Below, in pieces: positions 34,451 through 42,830 of a DNA stretch of 64,000 nucleotides. The DNA comes from Pseudomonadota bacterium (lineage in GTDB: Bacteria; Pseudomonadota; Gammaproteobacteria; Burkholderiales; Chitinibacteraceae). The stretch spans positions 248,001 through 312,000 of the forward strand of contig JAGTRM010000001.1 of NCBI GenBank assembly GCA_018261735.1. The letters run 5' to 3'. The first letter of the stretch is position 1; every line of letters starts with the position of its first letter. Under the pieces are notes generated by a model, which saw nothing but the letters and a program-made list of their open reading frames with translations, did not search any database and was not told the origin of the DNA. Position numbers and translations under genes: made by a program.

Positions 34451-34474
34451 TCATTCATAATTAAAGGAATAAAT

Positions 34475-34903
34475 ATGCCTGAATCCGTAGATGCGGCTTA
34501 CTCAATTAAATTTAAGCGTATCCTGTTGTTTTTTGTGATGGTATTGGCATTTGATGCCAGATTAACTTATGCCATGTCACCCGAGGATGCGACACATAAT
34601 CTAACCGTTATTGAATGGGCTTATCAAGAGGCGGATTTTTGCAAAAAACAAGGATTTCACATAGAGGAAAAATTATCCAAGTGGATGAAATTAAACTCAG
34701 AAATATATTCTTCTTCCATATCTGAAATAGAGGGCATCGCAAAAAGAAAAGGTTTGTCGTCTAAGGACGATATTTCCATGGCGGTTATTTCTTTGGCTGG
34801 AGAAATAAGGCGCGACGTATCAAAAGAAACCAGATTCACAACTAGTGCTTGCTTGAACTACAAATCATCTCTTGAACGATATAGCACATTGTTGAAGCAG
34901 TGA
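34475..34903 (+). CDS. Hypothetical exported protein, AT-rich
   Basis: This 142-residue protein has a hydrophobic segment (residues 14-27, KRILLFFVMVLAF) that looks like a signal peptide ending near TYA. A mainly helical, charged domain with two cysteines (FCKKQGF and SACLNYK) follows. AAAGGA precedes the ATG by 6 bases, so translation is plausible. Codon use is strikingly AT-rich (AAA, ATA, TCA, TTA) compared with all neighbours, which points to acquisition from another genome. It sits between two copies of one intergenic repeat. I do not recognise the family. Confidence 0.72.
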   Translation: MPESVDAAYSIKFKRILLFFVMVLAFDARLTYAMSPEDATHNLTVIEWAYQEADFCKKQGFHIEEKLSKWMKLNSEIYSSSISEIEGIAKRKGLSSKDDISMAVISLAGEIRRDVSKETRFTTSACLNYKSSLERYSTLLKQ

Positions 34904-34990
34904 TTAAGTGTACTTTTCAATTTCGCCAAGATGTAATCGATCCACATTTCTTCGACTGGCGCCCCAGTTGCACTTACTCCCTGAATCCGC

Positions 34991-35071
34991 CCTTTGCAAA
35001 AGCAAAGATAAGTATCACGCCATGCCGAGCGCGACCGGCGCCAAAATCCCGCGCCAGAGGCGCATAAAACC
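34991..35071. repeat. Intergenic repeat, copy 2
   Basis: Bases 35002-35071 align with 34276-34343 (shared TATCACGCCATGCCG, GCGCGACCGGC and AGGCGCATAAAACC). The left stem is degraded (CTTTGC-AAAA-GCAAAG). Together with copy 1 it brackets the AT-rich ORF. Confidence 0.78.
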
Positions 35072-35079
35072 CTACTCCA

Positions 35080-35853
35080 TCACGATGACGTCTCCAGTTG
35101 CGCCATCAACGCCGTCATCGCCTCGGCCGCACCGCAGCGCCAGCGCACATCGGCATGCCGGCTGACTTGCGTGTCGGCCGGATTGATCTCGACCGCCAGC
35201 GCGCCGGTCTGCCCGGCGAGCAGGAAAGGCTGGGCGATGTAGGGAAACACGCTGGTCGTGCCGATGCTGAACACCACGTCGTAACCGGTTTCCATCGTGG
35301 CGTAGAGTCGGTTCAGCGCGGGCTCGGGCAACATCTCGTTGAACAGCACCACGCGCGGCCGCAGCCAGTGGGTGCACTGCGGGCAGGGCGGCGGCAGCGT
35401 GGTCAAACCGGAATAATCGGCCACGCGCTCTTCATGGCCACAATGGCTGCAATAAAGCTCAAACAAATTGCCGTGGATTTCGATCAGATCGCGGCTGCCA
35501 GCCTGGCGGTGAAAGCCGTCGATGTTCTGCGTCAGCACCGTCACGGCGCGATGCGCCTGCAGCCGGGCGATGATCTCGTGCGCGGCATTGGGCTTGGCCG
35601 CGCGGCAGGCGGCTTCAATCTGGGCCAGATACTTCCAGGTGACCGCCGGCGTGCGGCGCATGACTTCGCTGGAGAGCGCCACCTCGATCGGCATGCCCTC
35701 GCTGGTGTGTTGATCGTTGTACAACCCGCCGATGCCGCGATAGGTGGGCAGGCCGGAATCGGCCGAAATGCCGGCGCCGGTGATGAACAGCACGCGCTCG
35801 GCAGCCAGCAGGCGCTCGGCCACTTGCTCAATAGCGGGGAAATTGGGTTTCAT
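35080..35853 (-). CDS. Sir2 family NAD-dependent protein deacylase
   Basis: This 257-residue sirtuin removes acyl groups from lysines using NAD. The NAD-binding motif is GAGISADSGLPTYRG and the catalytic motif is TQNIDGFHRQAGS, whose histidine contacts the ribose in TQNIDGFH. A zinc-binding CSHCG...CPQC pair is complete. The final Rossmann strands are IGTTSVFPY and EINPADTQVS. An AAGGATGG ribosome site precedes the ATG. Its first 26 bases overlap the end of the VanZ gene, so both are probably on one transcript. The PTYRG variant differs from CobB's PDFRG, so acyl preference is uncertain. Confidence 0.92.
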   Translation of the reverse strand: MKPNFPAIEQVAERLLAAERVLFITGAGISADSGLPTYRGIGGLYNDQHTSEGMPIEVALSSEVMRRTPAVTWKYLAQIEAACRAAKPNAAHEIIARLQAHRAVTVLTQNIDGFHRQAGSRDLIEIHGNLFELYCSHCGHEERVADYSGLTTLPPPCPQCTHWLRPRVVLFNEMLPEPALNRLYATMETGYDVVFSIGTTSVFPYIAQPFLLAGQTGALAVEINPADTQVSRHADVRWRCGAAEAMTALMAQLETSS

Positions 35854-36973
35854 GTATCCATCCTTCTTCCGGGCTGGGCCGGACCGTCATCCAGGCCAGC
35901 CAGCCCATTGCCCCCAGTGGCCAAATGTCGCTGATGATGTTCGCCAGGCCGCTGAGGTGTTCCAGATGCCCGTAGTGCCAGCGGAACAGTGGCAGCATCG
36001 CTGAAAATTGCGGGGTCAATGGCCAGATCCAGCTGATGGCTTGTGCGGCCAGCAACGCCAACAACCCCAGCAAGGCGCGCAAGCGACTGTGCAGGCGCCA
36101 GAGCAACGACAGCAGCAGCAATCCGGCCGTGCCGCCGATGGCAATATTCAAATCCAGCCAGGCGAAGAACTGAGTCGGCTTGAGCAGCATGCCGGCAAAA
36201 CTCATTTTGGCGAGCAGCGCGACCAACAGTGTCAGCGCGATCATGCGCGGCACTTGGGCGGTATAGCGCGCCAGCAGCGAGACAAAAAAGGCCACGCCCA
36301 GCAAATTCAGCATCATGCCGCCCCCCTCAAGCAGACCCAGGAAAAATGCGGGATTGCTGAGCGGCGATTCAAACGGTTGGGGCAGGCCGCGCGGCACCAC
36401 GACCACGCCGAGAAAGGGTTGGGTTGGGTCCAGTTGCGAGACGAACCAGAGCATCAACCAGACAAATCCCCACTCGGCCGCCGAACCCGGCGCCAGCGTG
36501 GCGTGGCGCCAGATCAGCCAAAGCCTCTTGCTGCTGCGATTGGAAAAGGCCAGGGCCAGGATGGCGCCGAGCAAGGCACCGGCGCCATTGCTAAGGATAT
36601 CCAGGTTGGACGAAATCCGGCTGGGCAGGAATTGCTGGATAAACTCGACTGCGGTGGAAACCAATACGCCGGCCAGGCTGGCCGCCAACCAGCCAAACCA
36701 GCGTTGCGGCAGCATGCGCGCCAGGAAAAAACCGAACGGAACATACGCCAGCAGGTTGATCGTGTTGTCGAAAACGGTGAAATAGTACGGGAGCGGGTAG
36801 AAAAGAAATGCCAGCAGCGGAGCGCCGGTATAACGCCAGCCGGTAAACGGGTAAAGGCTGGTGATCAGGATCAGCAGCAAGGTGCAATAGAAGGAATAAC
36901 GGGCAAGGCGCGAGGGCGCGCTTTCGCGTGCAAGGTAGCTGACGGGCGGGAAATCGCGCATCCGAACCTTCAT
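35828..36973 (-). CDS. VanZ family membrane protein
   Basis: This 381-residue multi-pass membrane protein carries a VanZ-like domain in its first 150 residues. The hallmarks are NTINLLAYVPFGFFLARML, STAVEFIQQFLPSR and SSNLDILSNGAGALLG. About six more helices follow, making it longer than simple VanZ proteins. VanZ contributes low-level teicoplanin resistance in enterococci, but the role of proteobacterial relatives is unknown. It overlaps the sirtuin gene by 26 bases. The start ATG at 36973 leaves a short basic leader before the first helix. Confidence 0.85.
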   Translation of the reverse strand: MKVRMRDFPPVSYLARESAPSRLARYSFYCTLLLILITSLYPFTGWRYTGAPLLAFLFYPLPYYFTVFDNTINLLAYVPFGFFLARMLPQRWFGWLAASLAGVLVSTAVEFIQQFLPSRISSNLDILSNGAGALLGAILALAFSNRSSKRLWLIWRHATLAPGSAAEWGFVWLMLWFVSQLDPTQPFLGVVVVPRGLPQPFESPLSNPAFFLGLLEGGGMMLNLLGVAFFVSLLARYTAQVPRMIALTLLVALLAKMSFAGMLLKPTQFFAWLDLNIAIGGTAGLLLLSLLWRLHSRLRALLGLLALLAAQAISWIWPLTPQFSAMLPLFRWHYGHLEHLSGLANIISDIWPLGAMGWLAWMTVRPSPEEGWIHETQFPRY

Positions 36974-37040
36974 GTCATGAGAATACGGGCAGATCTGCTA
37001 CCCGCGCCAGATTCGTACCATGCCTCTCGCGCAAAGCGCG

Positions 37041-37167
37041 GCCCCCTCTCAGGGAGAGGGCGGGGGGAGAGGGAATAGATGACAAGGCTGCGGAATCAAC
37101 ACCTTGCGTTTCGGGCTCGGCTTGGCCGAGACCTTGAAAATATCCGCACACCACTTTGTCCGCAGCC
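37041..37167. repeat. Long intergenic repeat at a gene 3' end, copy 1
   Basis: A purine-rich stretch ending GGGGAGAGGGAATA is followed by AGGCTGCGGAATC, the hairpin CTCGGC-TTG-GCCGAG (37116-37130), TATCCGCACACCAC and CGCAGCC. The same series occurs at 63034-63159. Each copy lies just downstream of a minus-strand gene stop (37210 here), which fits a role in transcript ends. Confidence 0.7.
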
Positions 37168-37209
37168 AGGCGCAGGCGGCCTTGGCCACCCGCGCCTGGT
37201 TGAGCCGCG

Positions 37210-38274
37210 TTATTTCTTCTTGGCGGTCTTGACCTGCGTCCAGAGCTTGTTCAGCTCACGCAGGGGCTTGCCTTCGAGGGCGCTGAGCTGCACCAGTTTC
37301 TTCTTGGCCTCGGCATCCGGGAAGACCGCGCTGATCTTCTTGATATCCGGCTGCACGAACTGGGCCGAGGCCGCGTTCGGATTGCCGGAACCGATCATGT
37401 TAGTCAGTTCGGACGAATTCTTGCCGTCGAGCATGAAGTTGATGAACTTGTACGCGAGATCAGGGCGCGGCGCGGATTTGAGCACCATCACACTGTCGAG
37501 CGACAGCGTATTGCCTTCCTTCTGCAACACGTAGCCGATGCCGAACTTGCGCTTGGCAGCCTTGGCATCCAGGTTGGCCTGGAACATGTCGCTGGAATAG
37601 CCGTGCGCCACCCAGATGTTGCCGAGCGTCAGCTCCTTGATGTAGCTCTGGGTATTGAACGCAGCCCAGAACGGCTTGGCCTTGAGGATGGTTTCCTTGG
37701 CCTTGGCCCACTCTTCCGGATTGGTGGAGTTGGCGGAGAAGCCGTTGTACATCAGCGCGGCGGCGAACAGTTCGCGTGAATCGTCGAGCACGGTGACCTT
37801 GCCCTTGATCTTGGCGAGGACGGCCGGGTCGAAGATGATCGCCCACGAAGCCGGGTCGAGGCCCAGCTCCTTGATCTTGGCGTCGTTGTAGCCGACCAGC
37901 GTGGTGGTGAAGGCATACGGCACCGAGAACTTGTTGCCCTCATCGAACGGGCTGTTCATGAAGCCGGCATCCACGTTCTTCAGATTGGGCAACTTGGCCT
38001 TGTCGAGCGGTTGCACCAGGTTCTGTTTCACCAGCGGCGGAATGGCAAAACCGGTGGGCACGACCACGTCATAACCCTTGGCCCCGGCGGAAAGCTTGGC
38101 CAGCATTTCTTCCATCGCACCGTAGTAATCCTGAACGACCTTGCACTTGCATTCGGCCTCGAACCGTTTCACGGTTTCCGGCGCCAGGTAGTTGTTCCAG
38201 TTGTAGAGATGCAGTACGTCTTCGGCATGGGCAGCGCCCGCCGCCACCAGCAGGGCCAGCAGCAGTTTTTTCAT
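37210..38274 (-). CDS. Polyamine-type ABC transporter periplasmic substrate-binding protein
   Basis: This 354-residue PotD/PotF-like binding protein has a signal peptide (MKKLLLALLVAAGAAHA). The mature start VLHLYNWNNYLAPETVKRFE is typical of putrescine/spermidine binders. Further family segments are YDVVVPTGFAIPPLV, DDSRELFAAALMYNG and WVAHGYSSD. The GTG at 38283 is an alternative start, but ATG 38274 has an AAGG site 8 bases upstream. It is the last gene of the four-gene transporter cluster, separated from the second permease by 181 bases that include a perfect dyad. Ligand specificity is not settled. Confidence 0.92.
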   Translation of the reverse strand: MKKLLLALLVAAGAAHAEDVLHLYNWNNYLAPETVKRFEAECKCKVVQDYYGAMEEMLAKLSAGAKGYDVVVPTGFAIPPLVKQNLVQPLDKAKLPNLKNVDAGFMNSPFDEGNKFSVPYAFTTTLVGYNDAKIKELGLDPASWAIIFDPAVLAKIKGKVTVLDDSRELFAAALMYNGFSANSTNPEEWAKAKETILKAKPFWAAFNTQSYIKELTLGNIWVAHGYSSDMFQANLDAKAAKRKFGIGYVLQKEGNTLSLDSVMVLKSAPRPDLAYKFINFMLDGKNSSELTNMIGSGNPNAASAQFVQPDIKKISAVFPDAEAKKKLVQLSALEGKPLRELNKLWTQVKTAKKK

Positions 38275-38406
38275 GGTGGTCACCTTCCTCGTAGGGGAGT
38301 AAAGAACAACAAGTTAACGATGCGGGGATTCACCCCGGATCTCATTATGCCATGATTTTCAATACGGAAAAGCGTAAATCCAGCCCGAGGAATACGCTGT
38401 AACACC

Positions 38407-38435
38407 TTGGTGCATAAGGGTTATTTATGCACCAA
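38407..38435. promoter_or_regulatory. Perfect 11-base dyad before the polyamine-binding protein gene
   Basis: TTGGTGCATAA (38407-38417) is inverted as TTATGCACCAA (38425-38435) around a 7-base spacer. It lies between the second permease gene and the binding-protein gene and has no T run, so an operator is more likely than a terminator. An NtrC-type orientation (TGCACC...GGTGCA) is not met, since the half-sites face the other way. Confidence 0.5.
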
Positions 38436-38455
38436 TCCAGCACCTTCCTTGCAGG

Positions 38456-39232
38456 TCATTCGGCATGCAGGGCGCCGGGGGCCAGTTTGCCGGCAATGAA
38501 AATCAGTGCCAGTGTCAGCAGCATCAGCAGGGAGGAAATCGCGTTGACTTCAGGCGTCACGGCGATCTTCAGCATAGAGTAGATTTGCAGCGGCAGTGTC
38601 GTCGCGCCCGCGCCCGCAGTGAAATAGGTGATCACGAAATCATCGATCGACAGCGTGAACGCCATCAGCGCCCCGGCCACGATGCCGGGCATGATCAGCG
38701 GCAGCGTAATCAGGCGGAACGCGTTGAATGGCGTGGCGCCCAAGTCGCGCGCGGCCTCGACCAGCGCTTCGTCCATGCCCTGCAGCCGTGCGCGCACCAC
38801 GATCGCGACAAAGCCGATGCAAAAGGCGATATGCGCGAGCGTGATCGAGACAAAGCCCATGGTGAAATTCAGTGTCACGAAAAACACCAGCAGCGACAGC
38901 CCCATCAGGATTTCCGGGATCGCAATCGGCGTGAGCACCAGCACCGGCAGCAGGCGCAGCTTGTACTTGTACATGGCCAGGCCCGCCATGGTGCCCAGAA
39001 AGGTCGCGATGCCGCTGGTGATCAGCGCGATGACCAGCGAGTTGCGCGCGGCGGAGAGCATCTGCTCATCGGCGAACAGCACGTGGTACCAGTGCAGGGT
39101 AAAGCCCACCCACTCGGCATTCAGGCGCGAATCGTTGAACGAATAGATCACCACGATCAGCAGCGGTAGGTACAAAAACGCGTACACCAGCCCGGCGATG
39201 GCCCATAGGACCTTGTTTTGCTTAAAGTGCAT
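38456..39232 (-). CDS. Polyamine-type ABC transporter permease, PotC/PotI-like
   Basis: This 258-residue inner-membrane permease has six predicted helices and the coupling loop VEAARDLGATPFNAFRLITLP before LIMPGIVAGALMAFTLSIDDF, a PotC/PotI hallmark. I start at ATG 39232; the open frame upstream has no family match. It overlaps the end of the first permease gene by 11 bases, so the two are co-translated. It ends 181 bases before the binding-protein gene. Confidence 0.93.
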   Translation of the reverse strand: MHFKQNKVLWAIAGLVYAFLYLPLLIVVIYSFNDSRLNAEWVGFTLHWYHVLFADEQMLSAARNSLVIALITSGIATFLGTMAGLAMYKYKLRLLPVLVLTPIAIPEILMGLSLLVFFVTLNFTMGFVSITLAHIAFCIGFVAIVVRARLQGMDEALVEAARDLGATPFNAFRLITLPLIMPGIVAGALMAFTLSIDDFVITYFTAGAGATTLPLQIYSMLKIAVTPEVNAISSLLMLLTLALIFIAGKLAPGALHAE

Positions 39233-40151
39233 CGCGCTTGCCTCCCCGCCCGAGCCAGCCGGCAATCGCGGCCAGCAGCAATACTGCCAGCGTCAGCATG
39301 ATCGACAGCACCGAGCCGAACGGCCAGTCGCGACTATCGAGGAACTGCTGCTTGATCAGGTTGCCGATCATGAAACCGTCGGTGCCGCCGACGAGATCGG
39401 GCACCGCGAACATGCCCAGTGCCGGAATGAACACCAGCGCCGCGCCGGCGAACACGCCCGGCAACGACAGCGGCCAGGTAATGCGCCAGAAACGCTGCCA
39501 CGTATTGGCGCCCAGATCCTGCGCCGCATCGAGCAGGTTCATGTCGTGCTTTTCCAGGTTGGCATAGAGCGGCAGCACCATGAACGGCAGGTGCACATAG
39601 ACCAGCACCACGATCACGGCAAAGTGCGAAAACAGGATCTGCACCGGGCCAACGCCGAACAGCGCCAGAACGCCATTGGCCGCCCGAGCGAGATAGCCCT
39701 GCGGGCCAAGAATGATCATCCAGGCGTAGACACGAATCAGGAAATTGCTCCAGAACGGCAGGATCACCAGCAGCACCAAAAGATCGCGGTACTTCTTCGG
39801 GCTGCGCGCGATCAGCCAGGCCAGCGGATAGGCCAGCACCAGGCAACTCAGCGTGGTGATGCCGGCATACCAGAACGATTTGACGAACAGCTCGATGTAA
39901 ATCGGGTCATCAAAAAAGCGCCCGAAGTTTTCCAGCGTCAGGTAATCGCGCCAGTTTTCGCTGTTGACCAGCAAGGCGGTCGCGCCTGCGTCGTTCGTGC
40001 CGACCAGCGGCAACAGACCGCCGTAATCGCCGGGAAAGCGGAACGCGGCAAATGCCATGATCAGCGTCGGGATCGCGAAGAACAGGATCAGGTAAAGCAG
40101 CGGCGGGCCGGAGATCAGCCACTTGGAAACACGGTTATTGTTATATGCCAT
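39222..40151 (-). CDS. Polyamine-type ABC transporter permease, PotB/PotH-like
   Basis: This 309-residue permease forms the channel together with the PotC-like protein. It has six helices and the coupling loop LDAAQDLGANTWQRFWRITWP, then LSLPGVFAGAALVFIPALGMF. The N-terminal cytoplasmic tail is short and polar (MAYNNNRVSKW). It begins 12 bases after the ATPase gene and overlaps the next permease gene. The length is typical of PotH. Confidence 0.93.
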   Translation of the reverse strand: MAYNNNRVSKWLISGPPLLYLILFFAIPTLIMAFAAFRFPGDYGGLLPLVGTNDAGATALLVNSENWRDYLTLENFGRFFDDPIYIELFVKSFWYAGITTLSCLVLAYPLAWLIARSPKKYRDLLVLLVILPFWSNFLIRVYAWMIILGPQGYLARAANGVLALFGVGPVQILFSHFAVIVVLVYVHLPFMVLPLYANLEKHDMNLLDAAQDLGANTWQRFWRITWPLSLPGVFAGAALVFIPALGMFAVPDLVGGTDGFMIGNLIKQQFLDSRDWPFGSVLSIMLTLAVLLLAAIAGWLGRGGKRDAL

Positions 40152-40163
40152 CGCAAATGCCCG

Positions 40164-41252
40164 TCAGGCCGGGAGGAAGTGGCCGGCATCGAAGCGCCAG
40201 GCCAGTTCCACCGCATCGTTGTCATCAAAGAACTTGGCCTTGCCCGGATCGGAATTGGGCAGCATGGTTTCGACCAGCATGCCGTTATCGAGCTCGATGA
40301 TGTAGATCGTCACGTCGCCCAGATACAGGCAATCGTGCACGCGGCCCTTGAAGTGCACTTCATCGGGATCATCGGATGGCAGGGTCACGCCGAGCTTGAT
40401 TTTCTCCGGGCGCAGCGACAGCGCACCGGTCTTGCCCACGCTCGCGCCTTCGACCGGCAAGGCTTCGGCCATGCCGACGCCGGCGATCTCGATCTTCATG
40501 CGGTCGCTGCCGATTTCGCGCACCGTGGCATCGAGCAAATTGCACTGGCCGATGAAATCCGCCACGAAGCGGCTCTTCGGATAGCTGTAGATGGCTTCGG
40601 GTACATCGAGCTGTTCGACCTGGCCCTTGTTCATCACCGCGATGCGGTGCGACAGCGCCAGCGCCTCGCCCTGATCATGCGTCACGTAGACGAAGGTCAC
40701 GCCGACCTCTTTTTGCAGCGTGATCAATTCGATCTGCATCTGTTCGCGCAGCTTGGCGTCGAGCGCGGAAAGCGGCTCGTCCAGCAGCAGCACGCGCGGG
40801 CGGTTCACCAGCGCACGGGCAATCGCCACGCGCTGGCGCTGGCCGCCGGACATCTCGTGCGGGAAGCGCTTGGCGAAGGTTTGCAGTCGCACATCCTCCA
40901 GCGCCTCTTCCACGCGCGCCTTCAGTTCCGGCTCCGGCACCCCGGCCATCTTGAGCGGGAAGGCAATGTTCTGCGCCACGGTCATGTGCGGGAAAATCGC
41001 GTAATTCTGGAACACGGTATGCACCGGGCGCTTTTCCGGCGGCACATTGGCCATGTTCCGGCCGTCGAGGATGATCTCGCCCGAATCCGGCGCCTCGAAC
41101 CCGGCCAGCATGCGCAGCAGCGTGGTCTTGCCACAGCCGGAAGGGCCGAGCAGAGTAAAGAATTCGCCGGCCTCGACGGCAAGACTGACGTGGTTGACGG
41201 CAGTGAAGTCGCCAAACGTTTTGACCACATCACGAATCTCGAGCAACGCCAT
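40164..41252 (-). CDS. Polyamine-type ABC transporter ATP-binding protein, PotA/PotG-like
   Basis: This 362-residue ATPase energises the transporter. It shows Walker A (GPSGCGKTT), Q-loop ([13 protein letters not shown]), signature ([15 protein letters not shown]), Walker B ([13 protein letters not shown]) and the switch histidine (VTHDQGEAL). A C-terminal TOBE_2 domain (about residues 270-350) follows, as in PotA. I start at ATG 41252, which has a GAGG site 8 bases upstream. It is the first gene of the order ATPase, permease, permease, binding protein, giving a complete importer. Confidence 0.94.
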   Translation of the reverse strand: MALLEIRDVVKTFGDFTAVNHVSLAVEAGEFFTLLGPSGCGKTTLLRMLAGFEAPDSGEIILDGRNMANVPPEKRPVHTVFQNYAIFPHMTVAQNIAFPLKMAGVPEPELKARVEEALEDVRLQTFAKRFPHEMSGGQRQRVAIARALVNRPRVLLLDEPLSALDAKLREQMQIELITLQKEVGVTFVYVTHDQGEALALSHRIAVMNKGQVEQLDVPEAIYSYPKSRFVADFIGQCNLLDATVREIGSDRMKIEIAGVGMAEALPVEGASVGKTGALSLRPEKIKLGVTLPSDDPDEVHFKGRVHDCLYLGDVTIYIIELDNGMLVETMLPNSDPGKAKFFDDNDAVELAWRFDAGHFLPA

Positions 41253-41501
41253 GATCGTCCTCATTAAAAAACGGCGAGTATTCTAGCAAAATATGGGGGG
41301 CAGGACAGCGCGCATTGCCCTGAAAAGGCTGGGATTTGCACGCAGCAAGCCCATGACCGATGCCAGCTCCGGCAGGGCGCCGTCCATTTGCCCGGCTCCG
41401 GTTTTCATCTCAACAATGGTCAGTGGGTGACTATACTGCAAATCGAGCCGCTGCCTATTGCACTGCAGCACCCTTTTCGCGTTCATTCCGGATATTTGAT
41501 T

Positions 41502-42830
41502 GTGGAAAACCGGCTGCACATTTCCCAGCTCCAGATCGGCATGTTCGTGACCGAGCTCGATCGTCCGTGGCTGGATACGCCCTTTCTGCTGCAAGGATTC
41601 CTGATCGAAAACGGGGCGCAGCTGGATGAGCTGAGCCAGTACTGCCAGTATGTGACGATTGACCTGGCGCGCTCGGTCGGCGGCCCGTTCCATTGGAACA
41701 ACTTTGCGGTACAGCCTGTGGGTAATCCGGAAGACAAGCTTGATATTTCCCGTCATCCCCCCGAGGAGCAGGAGCGACTGAGCATCCTGCTTGCCTTGCG
41801 GGAAATGTTCAGTTCGGCCCGCATGCGCCGTGATGAGGATGCACCGCCCAGCGCGCCCCGCATTGTCATTTACGAGGAGAGTGCGCCGGTCGAGCAGGAA
41901 ATCAGCGCGGCGCGCAGCGTGCACGATGCCACGCAATCGCTAGTGTCGGAACTGATGACCTCGGCACGCGAAGACACGCAGCCGCATTCCGAAGAAGTGA
42001 ACGAAGCCGTATCGACGATGGTCGATTCGATCATCCGCAATCCCAATGCCCTGCTTTGGCTGTCGCAAATGAAAGATCGCGACAGCTACAGCTACAGCCA
42101 TGCAATCGATTCCTCGATCTATCTCCTTGCGTTTGGCCGAGAACTGGGTTTTCCCCGTGAAGACCTGCACAAGCTCGGCTTTGCCGGGCTGATGCTCGAT
42201 ATCGGCAAAATGCGCCTGCCGAACGAATTGCTCACCCACACGGGCCGCTATACGCCGGGCGAGTTCATGCTGATGAAAACGCACGTCCAGCACAGCCTGG
42301 ATATCCTCGGCCAGATGGACGATGTGCCGATGGATGTCTTCGATATGGTCGCGCGTCATCACGAGCGCTACGACGGCAGCGGTTACCCCTATGGACTGAA
42401 AGGGGAATCGCTGGGTATTTTTGGCAGCATGGCCAGCATCGTCGACTGTTTTACCGCCATCACCAGCGACCGGGCCTATTCCGCTGCCAAAAGTCCGCAT
42501 GAAGCGCTGCAGCTGCTGTACAAATGGAGCGACCGGTTTTTCCATCCGGTGCTGGTCGAGCAGTTCGCCCAGTGCGTGGGCGTGTTTCCGGTCGGCACCC
42601 TGGTCGAATTGACCAGCAGCGATATCGCCATCGTGGTCGGGCAGAACTACACCCGGCGCCTCAAGCCCAAGGTCATGACCCTTCTTGGCCCCGATCACCA
42701 AGCGCATGCCAAGCCGCTGATCCTGGACCTGATTACCGATCCGCCCGGACCGGGCGACCAGCCCATCACCGTGCGGCGCGTATTGCCGCGCGGCAGTTTC
42801 GGGATTGATCCGCGCGAGTATTTCCTGTGA
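41502..42830 (+). CDS. DUF3391 and HD-GYP domain protein with altered HD motif
   Basis: This protein of about 442 residues has an N-terminal DUF3391 domain (ISQLQIGMFVTELDRPWLDT) and an HD-GYP domain. The HD-GYP family hydrolyses cyclic di-GMP using a two- or three-metal site. Here the usual LHDIGK is MLDIGK, so the histidine of the HD pair is replaced by leucine, while HHERYDGSGYP, MKTHV and SHAIDSS remain. Activity may be altered or lost. I prefer the GTG at 41502 because DUF3391 starts there and TATACT (41432-41437) resembles a -10; the frame is open to an ATG at 41388. Its stop overlaps the next start. Confidence 0.85.
   Translation: MENRLHISQLQIGMFVTELDRPWLDTPFLLQGFLIENGAQLDELSQYCQYVTIDLARSVGGPFHWNNFAVQPVGNPEDKLDISRHPPEEQERLSILLALREMFSSARMRRDEDAPPSAPRIVIYEESAPVEQEISAARSVHDATQSLVSELMTSAREDTQPHSEEVNEAVSTMVDSIIRNPNALLWLSQMKDRDSYSYSHAIDSSIYLLAFGRELGFPREDLHKLGFAGLMLDIGKMRLPNELLTHTGRYTPGEFMLMKTHVQHSLDILGQMDDVPMDVFDMVARHHERYDGSGYPYGLKGESLGIFGSMASIVDCFTAITSDRAYSAAKSPHEALQLLYKWSDRFFHPVLVEQFAQCVGVFPVGTLVELTSSDIAIVVGQNYTRRLKPKVMTLLGPDHQAHAKPLILDLITDPPGPGDQPITVRRVLPRGSFGIDPREYFL

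Larger units (their letters stand above)
34071..34474. other. Intergenic region of repeats
   Basis: About 400 bases after glpK. It holds the hairpin-bearing repeat at 34259-34343 and the 20-base repeat at 34431-34450, and no supported gene. CATAAT at 34456-34461 could be the -10 of the following AT-rich ORF. Confidence 0.5.

Noticed and set aside
38407..38435. NtrC binding site
   Set aside because: The GGTGCA and TGCACC half-sites are in the opposite order and spacing to the NtrC consensus.
39198..41267. Plus-strand frame of 689 codons
   Set aside because: Antisense to two polyamine-transporter genes; GC-rich codon bias leaves the opposite frame open.
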